Source: Alteromonas mediterranea DE
GTDB taxonomy: Bacteria; Pseudomonadota; Gammaproteobacteria; Enterobacterales; Alteromonadaceae
DNA length: 64,000 bases
Assembly (NCBI RefSeq): GCF_000020585.3
Contig: NC_011138.3
Coordinates: 826,218-890,217, forward strand
Direction: 5' to 3'
The position numbers and the translations under genes are program-made. The notes beneath the pieces are model-generated. The model was not told the DNA's origin. It searched no databases and saw only the letters and a list, made by a program, of their open reading frames with translations. Each line of letters starts with the position of its first letter. Positions within the stretch are counted from its first letter, which is position 1. Shown here in pieces: positions 18,991 through 26,755 of this stretch.

Positions 18991-19995
18991 TTACTGAGGC
19001 TCGGATGCTACGAGCTCATCGAGTATGCCAAGTAGTAGTTTTGTGCCGGTGCCAGAGGCAATTGCGTCAAATACATTTTCAACATTTTTACCGTGCTGCC
19101 CGCCCGCTAGGTCGCTAATTGAGCGGATAATTAACCAGTCCACGTCATTAACAAAGCTCACCTGTGCAACGGTTGCTGATTCCATTTCTGCTACATCGGC
19201 AGTGTAAACATCGCGAAGCCATTCGCGGTATTTTGCGTTATCGACAAATACCGAACCTGTCACCCCGTTACCGCCAATATCCACCAGTATTTCTTTACCC
19301 GATGGCATAGTAATAGGCGGGATTTTTTTCAAAGCACGCTGTGCCATCGCCAATAGCGCTTTGTCTGCCGTAAAATAGGGCATTCTTTTGCGGGTGTCCC
19401 AACCTTCTTTAACTACAGCAACCTCGGTAGGGTGAATAAACCCAATGTTTTTATAGTTAGGCGAGTGCTTATCAGTCTCCCGTCGCGCTTTGTAATATTC
19501 GAGCTGCTTAGCGTAATAGTCCGGTAGCTCGTAGACGTTAGCGTCACCTTTCTTCGGGTTGATATAGACAGATTCATCGTGGAAGTACCAACGTTCAGGT
19601 ACTGCGATATCGCCCGGCGTGTATTTCGGGTTTATGGCCCCTGCAATCCCCATCATTACCAGTTTATCAATAGGAAAGTAATCCAGCGCCATCTGTACGG
19701 TCATCGCTGCGTTGGTAATGCTGACACCCGTACTAAATACAACAATGGGCTCACCTTTATAAGTACCTAACTGATACTTAACCCCTTTAATATAAACCGT
19801 TTGCGTAATCTGAGCATCGTCCATGGTTGCAAACGCGGCGTCAATCGCTTCAATTTCTGGCTCGTAAGCAGCAACCACGGCTGTCCATTTGTTTGTAACA
19901 TTGGAAAAATCTTTAGGGCCGTACTGGCTGGTATCGTCATTTGCTAAAGACGACAGCGATATACACACGAAAAAAACAAAACTACTTAAGCGCAT
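18991..19995 (-). CDS. Secreted nucleoside phosphorylase / MTA-SAH nucleosidase family protein
   Basis: 334 residues. PNP_UDP_1-fold enzyme with a signal peptide (MRLSSFVFFVC to SLAN), so probably periplasmic, which is unusual for a family whose best-known members (Mtn/Pfs) are cytosolic. Seen: GIAGAINPKYTPGDIAVP, then VAEMESATVAQV and IIRSISDLAGG, which correspond to the substrate Met-Glu and the catalytic Asp region. About 100 residues longer than Mtn, the extra being in the middle (about 140-200). It could split purine nucleosides or methylthioadenosine outside the cytoplasm; substrate not known. Confidence 0.8.
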   Translation of the reverse strand: MRLSSFVFFVCISLSSLANDDTSQYGPKDFSNVTNKWTAVVAAYEPEIEAIDAAFATMDDAQITQTVYIKGVKYQLGTYKGEPIVVFSTGVSITNAAMTVQMALDYFPIDKLVMMGIAGAINPKYTPGDIAVPERWYFHDESVYINPKKGDANVYELPDYYAKQLEYYKARRETDKHSPNYKNIGFIHPTEVAVVKEGWDTRKRMPYFTADKALLAMAQRALKKIPPITMPSGKEILVDIGGNGVTGSVFVDNAKYREWLRDVYTADVAEMESATVAQVSFVNDVDWLIIRSISDLAGGQHGKNVENVFDAIASGTGTKLLLGILDELVASEPQ

Positions 19996-20398
19996 AGTGA
20001 CCTTATTTAATTTATTATTTGCACCAATAAGGTGCGGTTGATGAGCGAGTACTGCACGTTATTGCGATAAATAGCTATTAGCACAGCCTCAGATAGACAC
20101 TAGGGCAAAGTTCGAGCCAACAAGGTCGCTAAATGTTAGCAACTTTATTAGGGCGATGATAGCGATTGATAAAGGTGAGAAATCATGGCAACGCTCTTCG
20201 TTTATTGCTTAAAATTTGCATACCAAGTAATGTTAAGTAAACGCCCACCTGAATAGCTAAATGATTCAGAAAAAGCAGCCTACTTAAGCATTTAGCATAG
20301 CTTTTGATAAGGTACTCTCGACACCGCAGCACGAGGGTCACCAAGTTTATCTAAATAGACAAAAGCGCTTGCAATCTTTACTAAAGGAATAAGCTACC
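19996..20398. other. Intergenic region, divergent promoters
   Basis: 403 bases between two divergent genes. A small inverted repeat GCACC-aataa-GGTGC lies near 20020-20034 in the nucleosidase leader. A 24-codon ORF (ATG at 20185, stop at 20257, with AAAGGTGAG upstream) is possible but has no other support. No RNA gene was recognised. Confidence 0.4.
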
Positions 20399-20683
20399 TT
20401 GAAATACAAAAGCAAATTTAAACATTTAAACTGGGCTAGCACTGCAGTTGTCATGGTTGGAATTACCGTGGGAGCAAGCGGGTGTACTACCGTCACGACA
20501 GGCCAAACCGAAGACTGTATTGAGCAAGCTAATAACGCAGATGTTCACGGGGTGAATACGGCCGATGAACAACTCAATGCCTGCTTAGAAACTTACCAAC
20601 TGCGACGCAATAAAGAACGAACGGTAGGTGAAGCCTTTGCTGAAGACGTGCTTATCACTGTTATTAATATTATTACTGACTAG
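20399..20683 (+). CDS. Small putative lipoprotein
   Basis: 94 residues, not recognised. TTG start with AAAGGAAT upstream. A basic N-terminus (KYKSKFKH) is followed by a hydrophobic stretch ending in GASGC, which resembles a lipobox, so Cys29 is a candidate lipidation site. The mature part is acidic, with two further Cys (DCIEQ and NACLE) that could form a disulfide. A strong terminator follows, so it is a single-gene unit. No function is proposed. Confidence 0.6.
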   Translation: MKYKSKFKHLNWASTAVVMVGITVGASGCTTVTTGQTEDCIEQANNADVHGVNTADEQLNACLETYQLRRNKERTVGEAFAEDVLITVINIITD

Positions 20684-20734
20684 AGCCGTTTCAATTAAAC
20701 GAAAAAACCATCTTACGTACAGTTAAAAAAACCA

Positions 20735-20770
20735 AGAAGGCAGAGTAATTTACTCTGCCTTCTCTGTTTT
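20735..20770 (+). terminator. Strong terminator after the small lipoprotein gene
   Basis: 13-bp perfect stem AGAAGGCAGAGTA / TACTCTGCCTTCT with a 3-base loop, then ctgtttt. Confidence 0.85.
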
Positions 20771-20828
20771 AACGTCTCTATTTTGAAGCGTTGAAGCGGG
20801 TAACTTTTAACGAACCAAGGTGAATTTA

Positions 20829-21782
20829 GTGCAATTTTTTCTAACAGTATTTTGTCTTCTTTTAATCACTGCTGCTACCCACGTTAATGCAGAGGATAAG
20901 CTTGATATTGTCGATGGTTTACAGCTTGCCAAGCAATATAGCCACAGCCGACAAGATATAAATATCGCCGAGTATTGGGTGAGCGAAAAATTAGACGGCA
21001 TTCGGGCACGATGGGACGGCACTGAACTGAGAACCCGCAATAACAACAAAATAGCCGCTCCGGCATGGTTTACTGCCAATTGGCCCAAAGCAACCATTGA
21101 TGGTGAGCTCTGGATTGCGAGAGGGCAGTTTGAACGTACGGCTTCCATTGTGCTTTCAAAGTTAACGAGCGTTGCGCCTCATTCTGTAGCCGGATCTTTA
21201 CCTCGTACTGAATCTACAACCGACGCCATGACCGCTACACATTCCCTACCAAGCAAACGCTGGGCTAAGATTAGGTTTATGGCGTTCGACATGCCTGTAG
21301 CGGGCCAGTCCTTTGACAGTCGACTAAACATGCTGAACAACCTTAAAGAAGCTACGCCCAATCCTACGTTTGCCGTTGTTCCCCAATTTACCCTTTCTTC
21401 TGTTAATGCGCTTGAAGAAAAGCTTGAACAAGTAACATTAAGCGGCGGGGAAGGGTTAATGCTTCACCACAAAAAGGCGTTTTACCATTCAGGGCGCAGT
21501 GACAAACTACTTAAGGTAAAGCAGTTTGAAGATGCTGAAGCGAAAGTATTGGCGCACCTTGCCGGGAAAGGAAAATTTCAAGGCATGATGGGCTCGCTGC
21601 TTGTAGAAACGCCCGCCGGCGTTCAGTTCAAATTAGGAACGGGCTTTTCTGAAAAAGAGCGTCGAGCGCCGCCCGCTGTTGGCAGCTGGGTGACCTTTAA
21701 GTTTTACGGTGTAACGAAAAACGGGAAACCGAGGTTTGCGAGCTTTCTTCGTGTAAGGCCGCCCTCTGATTTACCCAAGTAA
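20829..21782 (+). CDS. ligE: Periplasmic ATP-dependent DNA ligase, Lig E type
   Basis: About 317 residues: a minimal ATP-dependent ligase (nucleotidyltransferase domain plus OB fold) with a signal peptide (cleavage near HVNA). Seen: motif I EKLDGIR with the adenylated Lys near residue 54, motif III RFMAFDMP, motif IV EGLMLHHK, motif V LLKVKQFEDAEAKV, and a C-terminal OB domain (LGTGFSEKERRAPP). Lig E enzymes are known from marine and naturally competent gammaproteobacteria and seal nicks outside the cytoplasm; links to DNA uptake or biofilm DNA are proposed in the field. GTG 20829 is preferred over GTG 20820, since AAGG at 20817-20820 is well spaced for it. Confidence 0.88.
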   Translation: MQFFLTVFCLLLITAATHVNAEDKLDIVDGLQLAKQYSHSRQDINIAEYWVSEKLDGIRARWDGTELRTRNNNKIAAPAWFTANWPKATIDGELWIARGQFERTASIVLSKLTSVAPHSVAGSLPRTESTTDAMTATHSLPSKRWAKIRFMAFDMPVAGQSFDSRLNMLNNLKEATPNPTFAVVPQFTLSSVNALEEKLEQVTLSGGEGLMLHHKKAFYHSGRSDKLLKVKQFEDAEAKVLAHLAGKGKFQGMMGSLLVETPAGVQFKLGTGFSEKERRAPPAVGSWVTFKFYGVTKNGKPRFASFLRVRPPSDLPK

Positions 21783-22144
21783 TAGCTTGCCTAAATGTTT
21801 CAATAGACCTAACGAATCGTGTTAAAAAGGCTGTTTTCTACGGTTTACGTTTTTCACTGCTCTTAAAAGGGTTATCTAAAGGCTACCCCTTGTCTTTACC
21901 TCATAAAGCCTTATACCTTATTCATATGTCAATTGTTAACGTTGATTTCGAGGCTTTTCTTTAATCGATTTTAGCGTTTAAAAGTAACGCTATGAATAGT
22001 GATTATAAGTGAATAAAAAGGGCTTAAAATTTAAAAATCTAGCCCTTGAAGTTATACTGATGATGATTTATTAAACACTCCTTGCGTCAAGTGCGTACAA
22101 GACCGTTTACTCCCATTGCGCAAGCTAACTTAGAGGAAGAGACT
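21783..22144 (+). other. Intergenic region upstream of acnB
   Basis: 362 bases, AT-rich, no gene seen. Apart from the promoter entered separately, it contains an inverted repeat AAGGGCT / AGCCCTT (about 22018-22047) with a 16-base AT-rich loop that runs into the -35 element. The bases from 22082 can be read in frame with acnB, but homology and RBS place the start at 22145. Confidence 0.45.
22046..22074 (+). promoter_or_regulatory. Predicted sigma-70 promoter of acnB
   Basis: TTGAAG at 22046-22051, 17-bp spacer, TATTAA at 22069-22074. This would start transcription near 22081, about 64 bases before the GTG. Moderate match only; based on reading, not scored. Confidence 0.45.
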
Positions 22145-24757
22145 GTGTTACAAGACTATCGCAAACACGTTGAAGAACGTGCACAACAAGGCATTCCCCC
22201 AAAAGCGCTTAATGCCGAACAGGTTGCTAGCCTCGTCGATTTATTAAAAAATCCGCCAGAGGGTGAAGGCGAATTCTTACTAGAACTACTTTCAGAACGT
22301 GTGCCGCCTGGCGTCGATGAAGCGGCTTACGTTAAAGCCGGTTTTTTAAGTGCCATCGCAAAAGGCGAAGACAGCTGCGAGCTCATCTCTAAGGAAAAGG
22401 CAGTAACCCTATTGGGAAACATGCACGGCGGTTACAACATTGCCACGCTGGTAGAACTGCTTGATGACGAGAGTCTAGCGCCGTTGGCTGCCAAAGAGCT
22501 TAAACACACGCTGTTAATGTTCGATGCTTATCACGATGTGGAAGAGAAACACAAAGCGGGTAACGAGTACGCTACTGACATTATCAAGTCTTGGGCCGAA
22601 GGTGAGTGGTTTACTTCGCGCAAACTCATGGATGACAAAATTACCTACTCAGTATTTAAAGTAACCGGCGAAACCAATACTGATGATTTATCTCCAGCGC
22701 CCGACGCATGGTCTCGCCCTGATATTCCTCTGCACGCCCTTGCGGCTTACAAAATGCCTCGCGAAGGATTGGAGCCCGAAGAACCCGGCGTTAAAGGCCC
22801 AATGACACAAATAGAAGAAGTCAAAAGTAAAGGATATCCGGTTGCTTTTGTGGGTGATGTTGTCGGTACCGGATCGTCACGTAAGTCGGCGACGAACTCA
22901 GTGTTATGGTTCTTTGGCGAAGATTTACCGGGCGTGCCGAATAAACGTGGCGGTGGTGTATGTATCGGCTCAAAAGTTGCGCCTATTTTCTTTAACACCA
23001 TGGAAGATGCTGGCGCACTGGTTTTCGAAGCCGATGTGGAAAAAATGAATATGGGGGATGTGATAGATATCTACCCATTTGAAGGCAAAATTACCAACCA
23101 CGAAACCGGTGAGCTTCTCGCAGAATATAGCTACAAGTCGAAAGTGATTTTAGATGAAGTTCGTGCGGGGGGACGCATTAACCTGATTATTGGGCGCGGT
23201 CTTACAGAGAAAGCCCGAGAGACGTTAGGTTTAGGTCCAACAGATCTTTTCCGCACGCCTGAACAACCAAAAGACAGCGGAGCGGGTTTCTCGTTAGCGC
23301 AGAAAATGGTGGGCAAGGCTTGTGGTGTTGAAGGCATTCGCCCGGGCACTTACTGCGAGCCTAAAATGACAACTGTGGGCTCGCAAGATACCACAGGGCC
23401 TATGACCCGCGATGAGCTCAAAGACTTAGCTTGTCTTGGTTTTACTGCCGATTTAACCATGCAGTCATTCTGTCACACAGCGGCTTATCCTAAGCCGGTG
23501 GATATTGAAACCCAGCACACATTGCCTGATTTTATTATGAATCGCGGTGGGGTATCGCTTCGCCCCGGCGATGGCATTATTCACAGCTGGTTAAATCGCA
23601 TGTTGTTGCCTGACACAGTAGGAACAGGCGGCGACTCCCATACCCGTTTTCCATTAGGTATTTCGTTCCCAGCGGGCTCAGGGCTGGTGGCGTTTGCTGC
23701 GGCCACGGGCGTGATGCCTCTTGATATGCCTGAATCTATTCTTGTGCGCTTTAAAGGGGAAATGCAGCCGGGCATTACCTTAAGAGACCTTGTACACGCT
23801 ATTCCTTTGTACGGTATTAAACAAGGGCTATTAACGGTAGAGAAAAAAGGCAAAATAAACGCCTTTTCTGGCCGTATTCTAGAAATTGAAGGGTTAGAAA
23901 ACCTGACGGTAGAGCAGGCGTTTGAGTTATCCGATGCATCGGCAGAGCGTTCAGCGGCAGGTTGTACCATCAACCTTTCTGAAGAATCGATTGCCGAGTA
24001 CCTGCGTTCAAATATCACTATGCTTCGCTGGATGATTAACGAAGGTTACGGCGATCCGCGCACATTAGAGCGCCGCGCTCAGAAAATGGAAGAGTGGCTC
24101 GCAAATCCTGAGCTAATGCGCGCCGATGCCGACGCGGAATATGCTGAGGTTATCGAAATCGACCTTAATGATATTAAAGAACCCATTGTGTGCTGCCCGA
24201 ATGATCCAGACGACGCGAAAACCTTGTCTGAGGTGGCGGGTGATAAGGTGGATGAGGTCTTTATTGGTTCATGCATGACAAACATTGGTCACTTCCGCGC
24301 TGCCGGTAAATTGCTTGAGCAGTTTAATAAAACCTTGCCAACTCGTTTGTGGATGTCGCCACCAACGAAGATGGATAAAGCCCAGTTGATGGAAGAGGGG
24401 TATTACAATATTTATGGTCGTGTTGGTGTGCGCACCGAAATGCCTGGATGTTCTTTGTGTATGGGGAACCAAGCCCGTGTAGACGCTGGCGCTACCGTAC
24501 TTTCAACCTCTACCCGTAACTTCCCGAATCGCTTGGGTGACGGCGCAAACGTGTACCTGACATCCGCTGAACTTGCTGCAGTAGGAGCAATTGTAGGGCG
24601 CATTCCAAGTGCCGAAGAGTACATGGAGTACGCCAGCAAGATTAACGCTATGTCGGGTGAAGTATTCCGCTACTTAAACTTCGACAAAATGCCAAGCTTT
24701 AAGAAGGCAGAAGAAGAGGCAAAAGCGCGCATTATTCCGACATTGAATGTTGCTTAA
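22145..24757 (+). CDS. acnB: Aconitate hydratase B / 2-methylisocitrate dehydratase
   Basis: 870 residues, close to E. coli AcnB over its whole length. TCA-cycle aconitase and, in the 2-methylcitrate cycle, methylisocitrate dehydratase. Order: HEAT-like domain, swivel domain (GETNTDDLSPAPDAWSRPD), then the 4Fe-4S catalytic domains. With the GTG at 22145 (AGAGGA at 22132-22137) the cluster ligands fall at Cys710, Cys769 and Cys772, the same numbers as in E. coli, which fixes this start; a longer in-frame reading from 22082 is rejected. It sits 3.2 kb from a second, divergent AcnB-type gene. Confidence 0.96.
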   Translation: MLQDYRKHVEERAQQGIPPKALNAEQVASLVDLLKNPPEGEGEFLLELLSERVPPGVDEAAYVKAGFLSAIAKGEDSCELISKEKAVTLLGNMHGGYNIATLVELLDDESLAPLAAKELKHTLLMFDAYHDVEEKHKAGNEYATDIIKSWAEGEWFTSRKLMDDKITYSVFKVTGETNTDDLSPAPDAWSRPDIPLHALAAYKMPREGLEPEEPGVKGPMTQIEEVKSKGYPVAFVGDVVGTGSSRKSATNSVLWFFGEDLPGVPNKRGGGVCIGSKVAPIFFNTMEDAGALVFEADVEKMNMGDVIDIYPFEGKITNHETGELLAEYSYKSKVILDEVRAGGRINLIIGRGLTEKARETLGLGPTDLFRTPEQPKDSGAGFSLAQKMVGKACGVEGIRPGTYCEPKMTTVGSQDTTGPMTRDELKDLACLGFTADLTMQSFCHTAAYPKPVDIETQHTLPDFIMNRGGVSLRPGDGIIHSWLNRMLLPDTVGTGGDSHTRFPLGISFPAGSGLVAFAAATGVMPLDMPESILVRFKGEMQPGITLRDLVHAIPLYGIKQGLLTVEKKGKINAFSGRILEIEGLENLTVEQAFELSDASAERSAAGCTINLSEESIAEYLRSNITMLRWMINEGYGDPRTLERRAQKMEEWLANPELMRADADAEYAEVIEIDLNDIKEPIVCCPNDPDDAKTLSEVAGDKVDEVFIGSCMTNIGHFRAAGKLLEQFNKTLPTRLWMSPPTKMDKAQLMEEGYYNIYGRVGVRTEMPGCSLCMGNQARVDAGATVLSTSTRNFPNRLGDGANVYLTSAELAAVGAIVGRIPSAEEYMEYASKINAMSGEVFRYLNFDKMPSFKKAEEEAKARIIPTLNVA

Positions 24758-24774
24758 AATAGTGTATAAACTAC

Positions 24775-24809
24775 AAAGCCGGTTCCCCTTGAGGTGACCG
24801 GCTTTTTTT
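24775..24809 (+). terminator. Terminator of acnB
   Basis: AAAGCCGGT, 15-base loop, ACCGGCTTTTTTT. It overlaps the far-upstream part of the next ORF, which supports the later start of that gene. Confidence 0.88.
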
Positions 24810-24829
24810 ATGGCGAAAAGGAATGTCTA

Positions 24830-25279
24830 ATGGGAAAATCTTTCTTTATTGTTGCTGCACTTGTATTAACCTTAGGGTGTGCAAAAGCGCAGGTTGACCC
24901 TGCATCGTCGCTCGATTCGGTGAACTTCGATTCCATATCACTTGAAATTGGCGATAAGCACTATGAAGTTGAGTATGCCAAAACCTTTGAACAACGCGCT
25001 CAGGGCTTGATGTTTCGCAAAGCCCTTTGTGAAGATTGCGGTATGTTTTTTAAGTTTTCCAGCCCCAAATTTGCGGGGATGTGGATGAAAAATACTTTTG
25101 TTCCGCTAGACGTAGCATTTATCGACAGAAATGGCGTAATAACGGATATAAAACCTCTCACTCCCCATAGCTTGGAGTCGGTCGGATCATCGAAAGAGGT
25201 ACTTTACGCATTGGAAATGAACCAAGGGTGGTTTGCCGAGAATAACATTAAAGTAGGCGACCAAGTAACGATTGATTGA
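24830..25279 (+). CDS. DUF192 family exported protein
   Basis: 149 residues from the ATG at 24830, which has AAGGA seven bases upstream; an ATG at 24794 lies inside the acnB terminator and is rejected. N-terminal signal sequence with LTLGCAKAQ, either a weak lipobox or a signal peptidase I site after AKA. The DUF192 domain (about 45-145) shows RAQGLMFRKAL, GMFFKF, MWMKNTFVPLDVAFID and VLYALEMNQGW. The family is small, often secreted, with no settled function. Confidence 0.85.
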   Translation: MGKSFFIVAALVLTLGCAKAQVDPASSLDSVNFDSISLEIGDKHYEVEYAKTFEQRAQGLMFRKALCEDCGMFFKFSSPKFAGMWMKNTFVPLDVAFIDRNGVITDIKPLTPHSLESVGSSKEVLYALEMNQGWFAENNIKVGDQVTID

Positions 25280-25299
25280 CCGCGCAAAACGCGCGGTTT
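25279..25299 (+). terminator. Weak hairpin terminator after DUF192 gene
   Basis: ACCGCGC, loop aaaac, GCGCGGT followed by TT. GC-rich 7-bp stem but short T tract, so read-through into lysC is possible. Confidence 0.45.
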
Positions 25300-25338
25300 C
25301 GCTAGCTGTAGGCTAGTTTTATTCTGGAGTTTAATATA

Positions 25339-26688
25339 GTGACAAATGCCTTATCGATAGCCAAGTTCGGTGGAACTAGCGTAGCGAATTACGAAGTAAT
25401 GCAAAACTGCGCCCGAATTGTTGCCGGTAATGACAAAACGCGCATTGTGGTAGTGAGTGCCTCAGCAGGGGTAACTAACCACCTGGTGAGTCTAGCGCAC
25501 ACGCCGATGACGCAACAGCAAATTGAAGAAACCTGCCAAGCCATTGTCGACATCGAGCACGCTATTCTTAACAAGCTTGACGACAAAGCGGCCGTTGAAC
25601 CTAAGCTCAACGATTTACTTGAAGAGATGCGAAGCTTAGCGTTTCACGAAGAAATTCTTCATAGGGACGACTTAAAAGATCAGCTGCTTTCTATGGGCGA
25701 GCGTATGTCCTCGCTTATGTTCTCATCAGTGCTTGCTGAGCAGGGCGTGAAGACCATGAACTTCGACGTTCGCAAGGTACTTCGTACGGATAGCGAGTTC
25801 GGTGAAGGCGCGCCGCAAATCGAAGAAATTGAAAAACTAGCGAAGCAACTGCTCGCGCCTGAAATCAAAGAGGCCATTGTGGTAACCCAAGGCTTTGTTG
25901 GCGCAGATGAAGAAGGTCGTACTACAACACTTGGTCGTGGTGGGTCTGATTTTACGGCAGCGCTACTTGCTGAAGCCCTTGATGCCGAGGCGTGCGAGAT
26001 TTGGACCGACGTAACCGGGGTATACACAACCGACCCGCGGATTACACCAGCAGCACACCCTCTGCCTGAACTGAGCTTTGAAGAAGCGGCAGAAATGGCA
26101 ACCTTTGGTGCAAAGGTACTTCACCCTGCCACCATGGAGCCAGCGCTTCGCAAAGACATTAAAGTGTTCGTAGGGTCAAGCAAAGAGCCTGAAAAGGGCG
26201 GTACGTGGATTGTACGCAATTGTGAGCACGAGCCACCATATCGCGCTATCACCCGCCGTAAAGAGCAGGTAATGGTAACGGTTAAAACACCTAAGATGAT
26301 GTACGCTCAGGGCTTTCTACAGCAGGTATTTGCGATTATCGCTAAACACAAACTGAGCGTTGACTTGGTAACCACGTCAGAAATCTCGGTATCGTTTACC
26401 CTAGATAACCCAGCAAACTCGGTAGCCCAGCGCCTGAATAAAGAGACCATTGCTGAACTTGAAACTATCTGTGATGTAAAGGTAGAGAAAGGGTACGATT
26501 TAGTAACCGTTGTGGGTAACAACATGCAAACGGCTATTGGCGTTTCAAGCAAGATTCTATCTGCGGTATCAGATTTTAACCTGCGTATGATTTGCTTTGG
26601 TGCAAACCCGCATAACTTGTCGTTCTTAGTAAACGAGACAGACAGTGATGACGTGGTTCGCAAGCTTCACAGCGCATTGTTTGAGTAA
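25339..26688 (+). CDS. lysC: Aspartokinase III (lysine-sensitive type)
   Basis: 449 residues, the same length as E. coli LysC. Phosphorylates aspartate, the first step to lysine, threonine, methionine and diaminopimelate. Seen: KFGGTS at residues 9-14, GRGGSDFTAALLAEAL, WTDVTGVYTTDPR, and a C-terminal pair of ACT domains (about 305-449) that bind lysine for feedback inhibition (SVDLVTTSEISVSFTLD). No homoserine dehydrogenase domain, so it is the monofunctional kind. GTG start with TGGAG nine bases before it. Only 59 bases separate it from the previous gene, too few for a lysine riboswitch. Confidence 0.94.
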   Translation: MTNALSIAKFGGTSVANYEVMQNCARIVAGNDKTRIVVVSASAGVTNHLVSLAHTPMTQQQIEETCQAIVDIEHAILNKLDDKAAVEPKLNDLLEEMRSLAFHEEILHRDDLKDQLLSMGERMSSLMFSSVLAEQGVKTMNFDVRKVLRTDSEFGEGAPQIEEIEKLAKQLLAPEIKEAIVVTQGFVGADEEGRTTTLGRGGSDFTAALLAEALDAEACEIWTDVTGVYTTDPRITPAAHPLPELSFEEAAEMATFGAKVLHPATMEPALRKDIKVFVGSSKEPEKGGTWIVRNCEHEPPYRAITRRKEQVMVTVKTPKMMYAQGFLQQVFAIIAKHKLSVDLVTTSEISVSFTLDNPANSVAQRLNKETIAELETICDVKVEKGYDLVTVVGNNMQTAIGVSSKILSAVSDFNLRMICFGANPHNLSFLVNETDSDDVVRKLHSALFE

Positions 26689-26701
26689 GCAAGTGTAAGA
26701 T

Positions 26702-26734
26702 AAAAAAACGGCCGATATGATATCGGCCGTTTTT
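26702..26734. terminator. Bidirectional terminator between lysC and the chemoreceptor gene
   Basis: ACGGCCGATA, loop tga, TATCGGCCGT at 26708-26730, with seven A to the left and a T run to the right. Serves both convergent genes. Confidence 0.93.
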
Positions 26735-26755
26735 GTTTGTATTACGCGTAAATTA

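Noticed and set aside
20185..20259. 24-codon small ORF in the 19.9-20.4 kb gap
   Set aside because: It has a possible RBS but a composition like random sequence and no recognisable features; noted only in the gap entry.
22082..22144. N-terminal extension of acnB
   Set aside because: No homology with AcnB; the GTG at 22145 has an RBS and gives the E. coli residue numbering of the cluster cysteines.
16104..24757. Recent tandem duplication of acnB
   Set aside because: The two proteins differ throughout and in cysteine spacing; they belong to different AcnB lineages.
24794..24829. Upstream start for the DUF192 gene
   Set aside because: It lies inside the acnB terminator and lacks an RBS; the ATG at 24830 has AAGGA and gives a clean signal sequence.
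25280..25338. Lysine riboswitch in front of lysC
   Set aside because: Only 59 bases lie between the genes, far too few for the roughly 170-base lysine aptamer.
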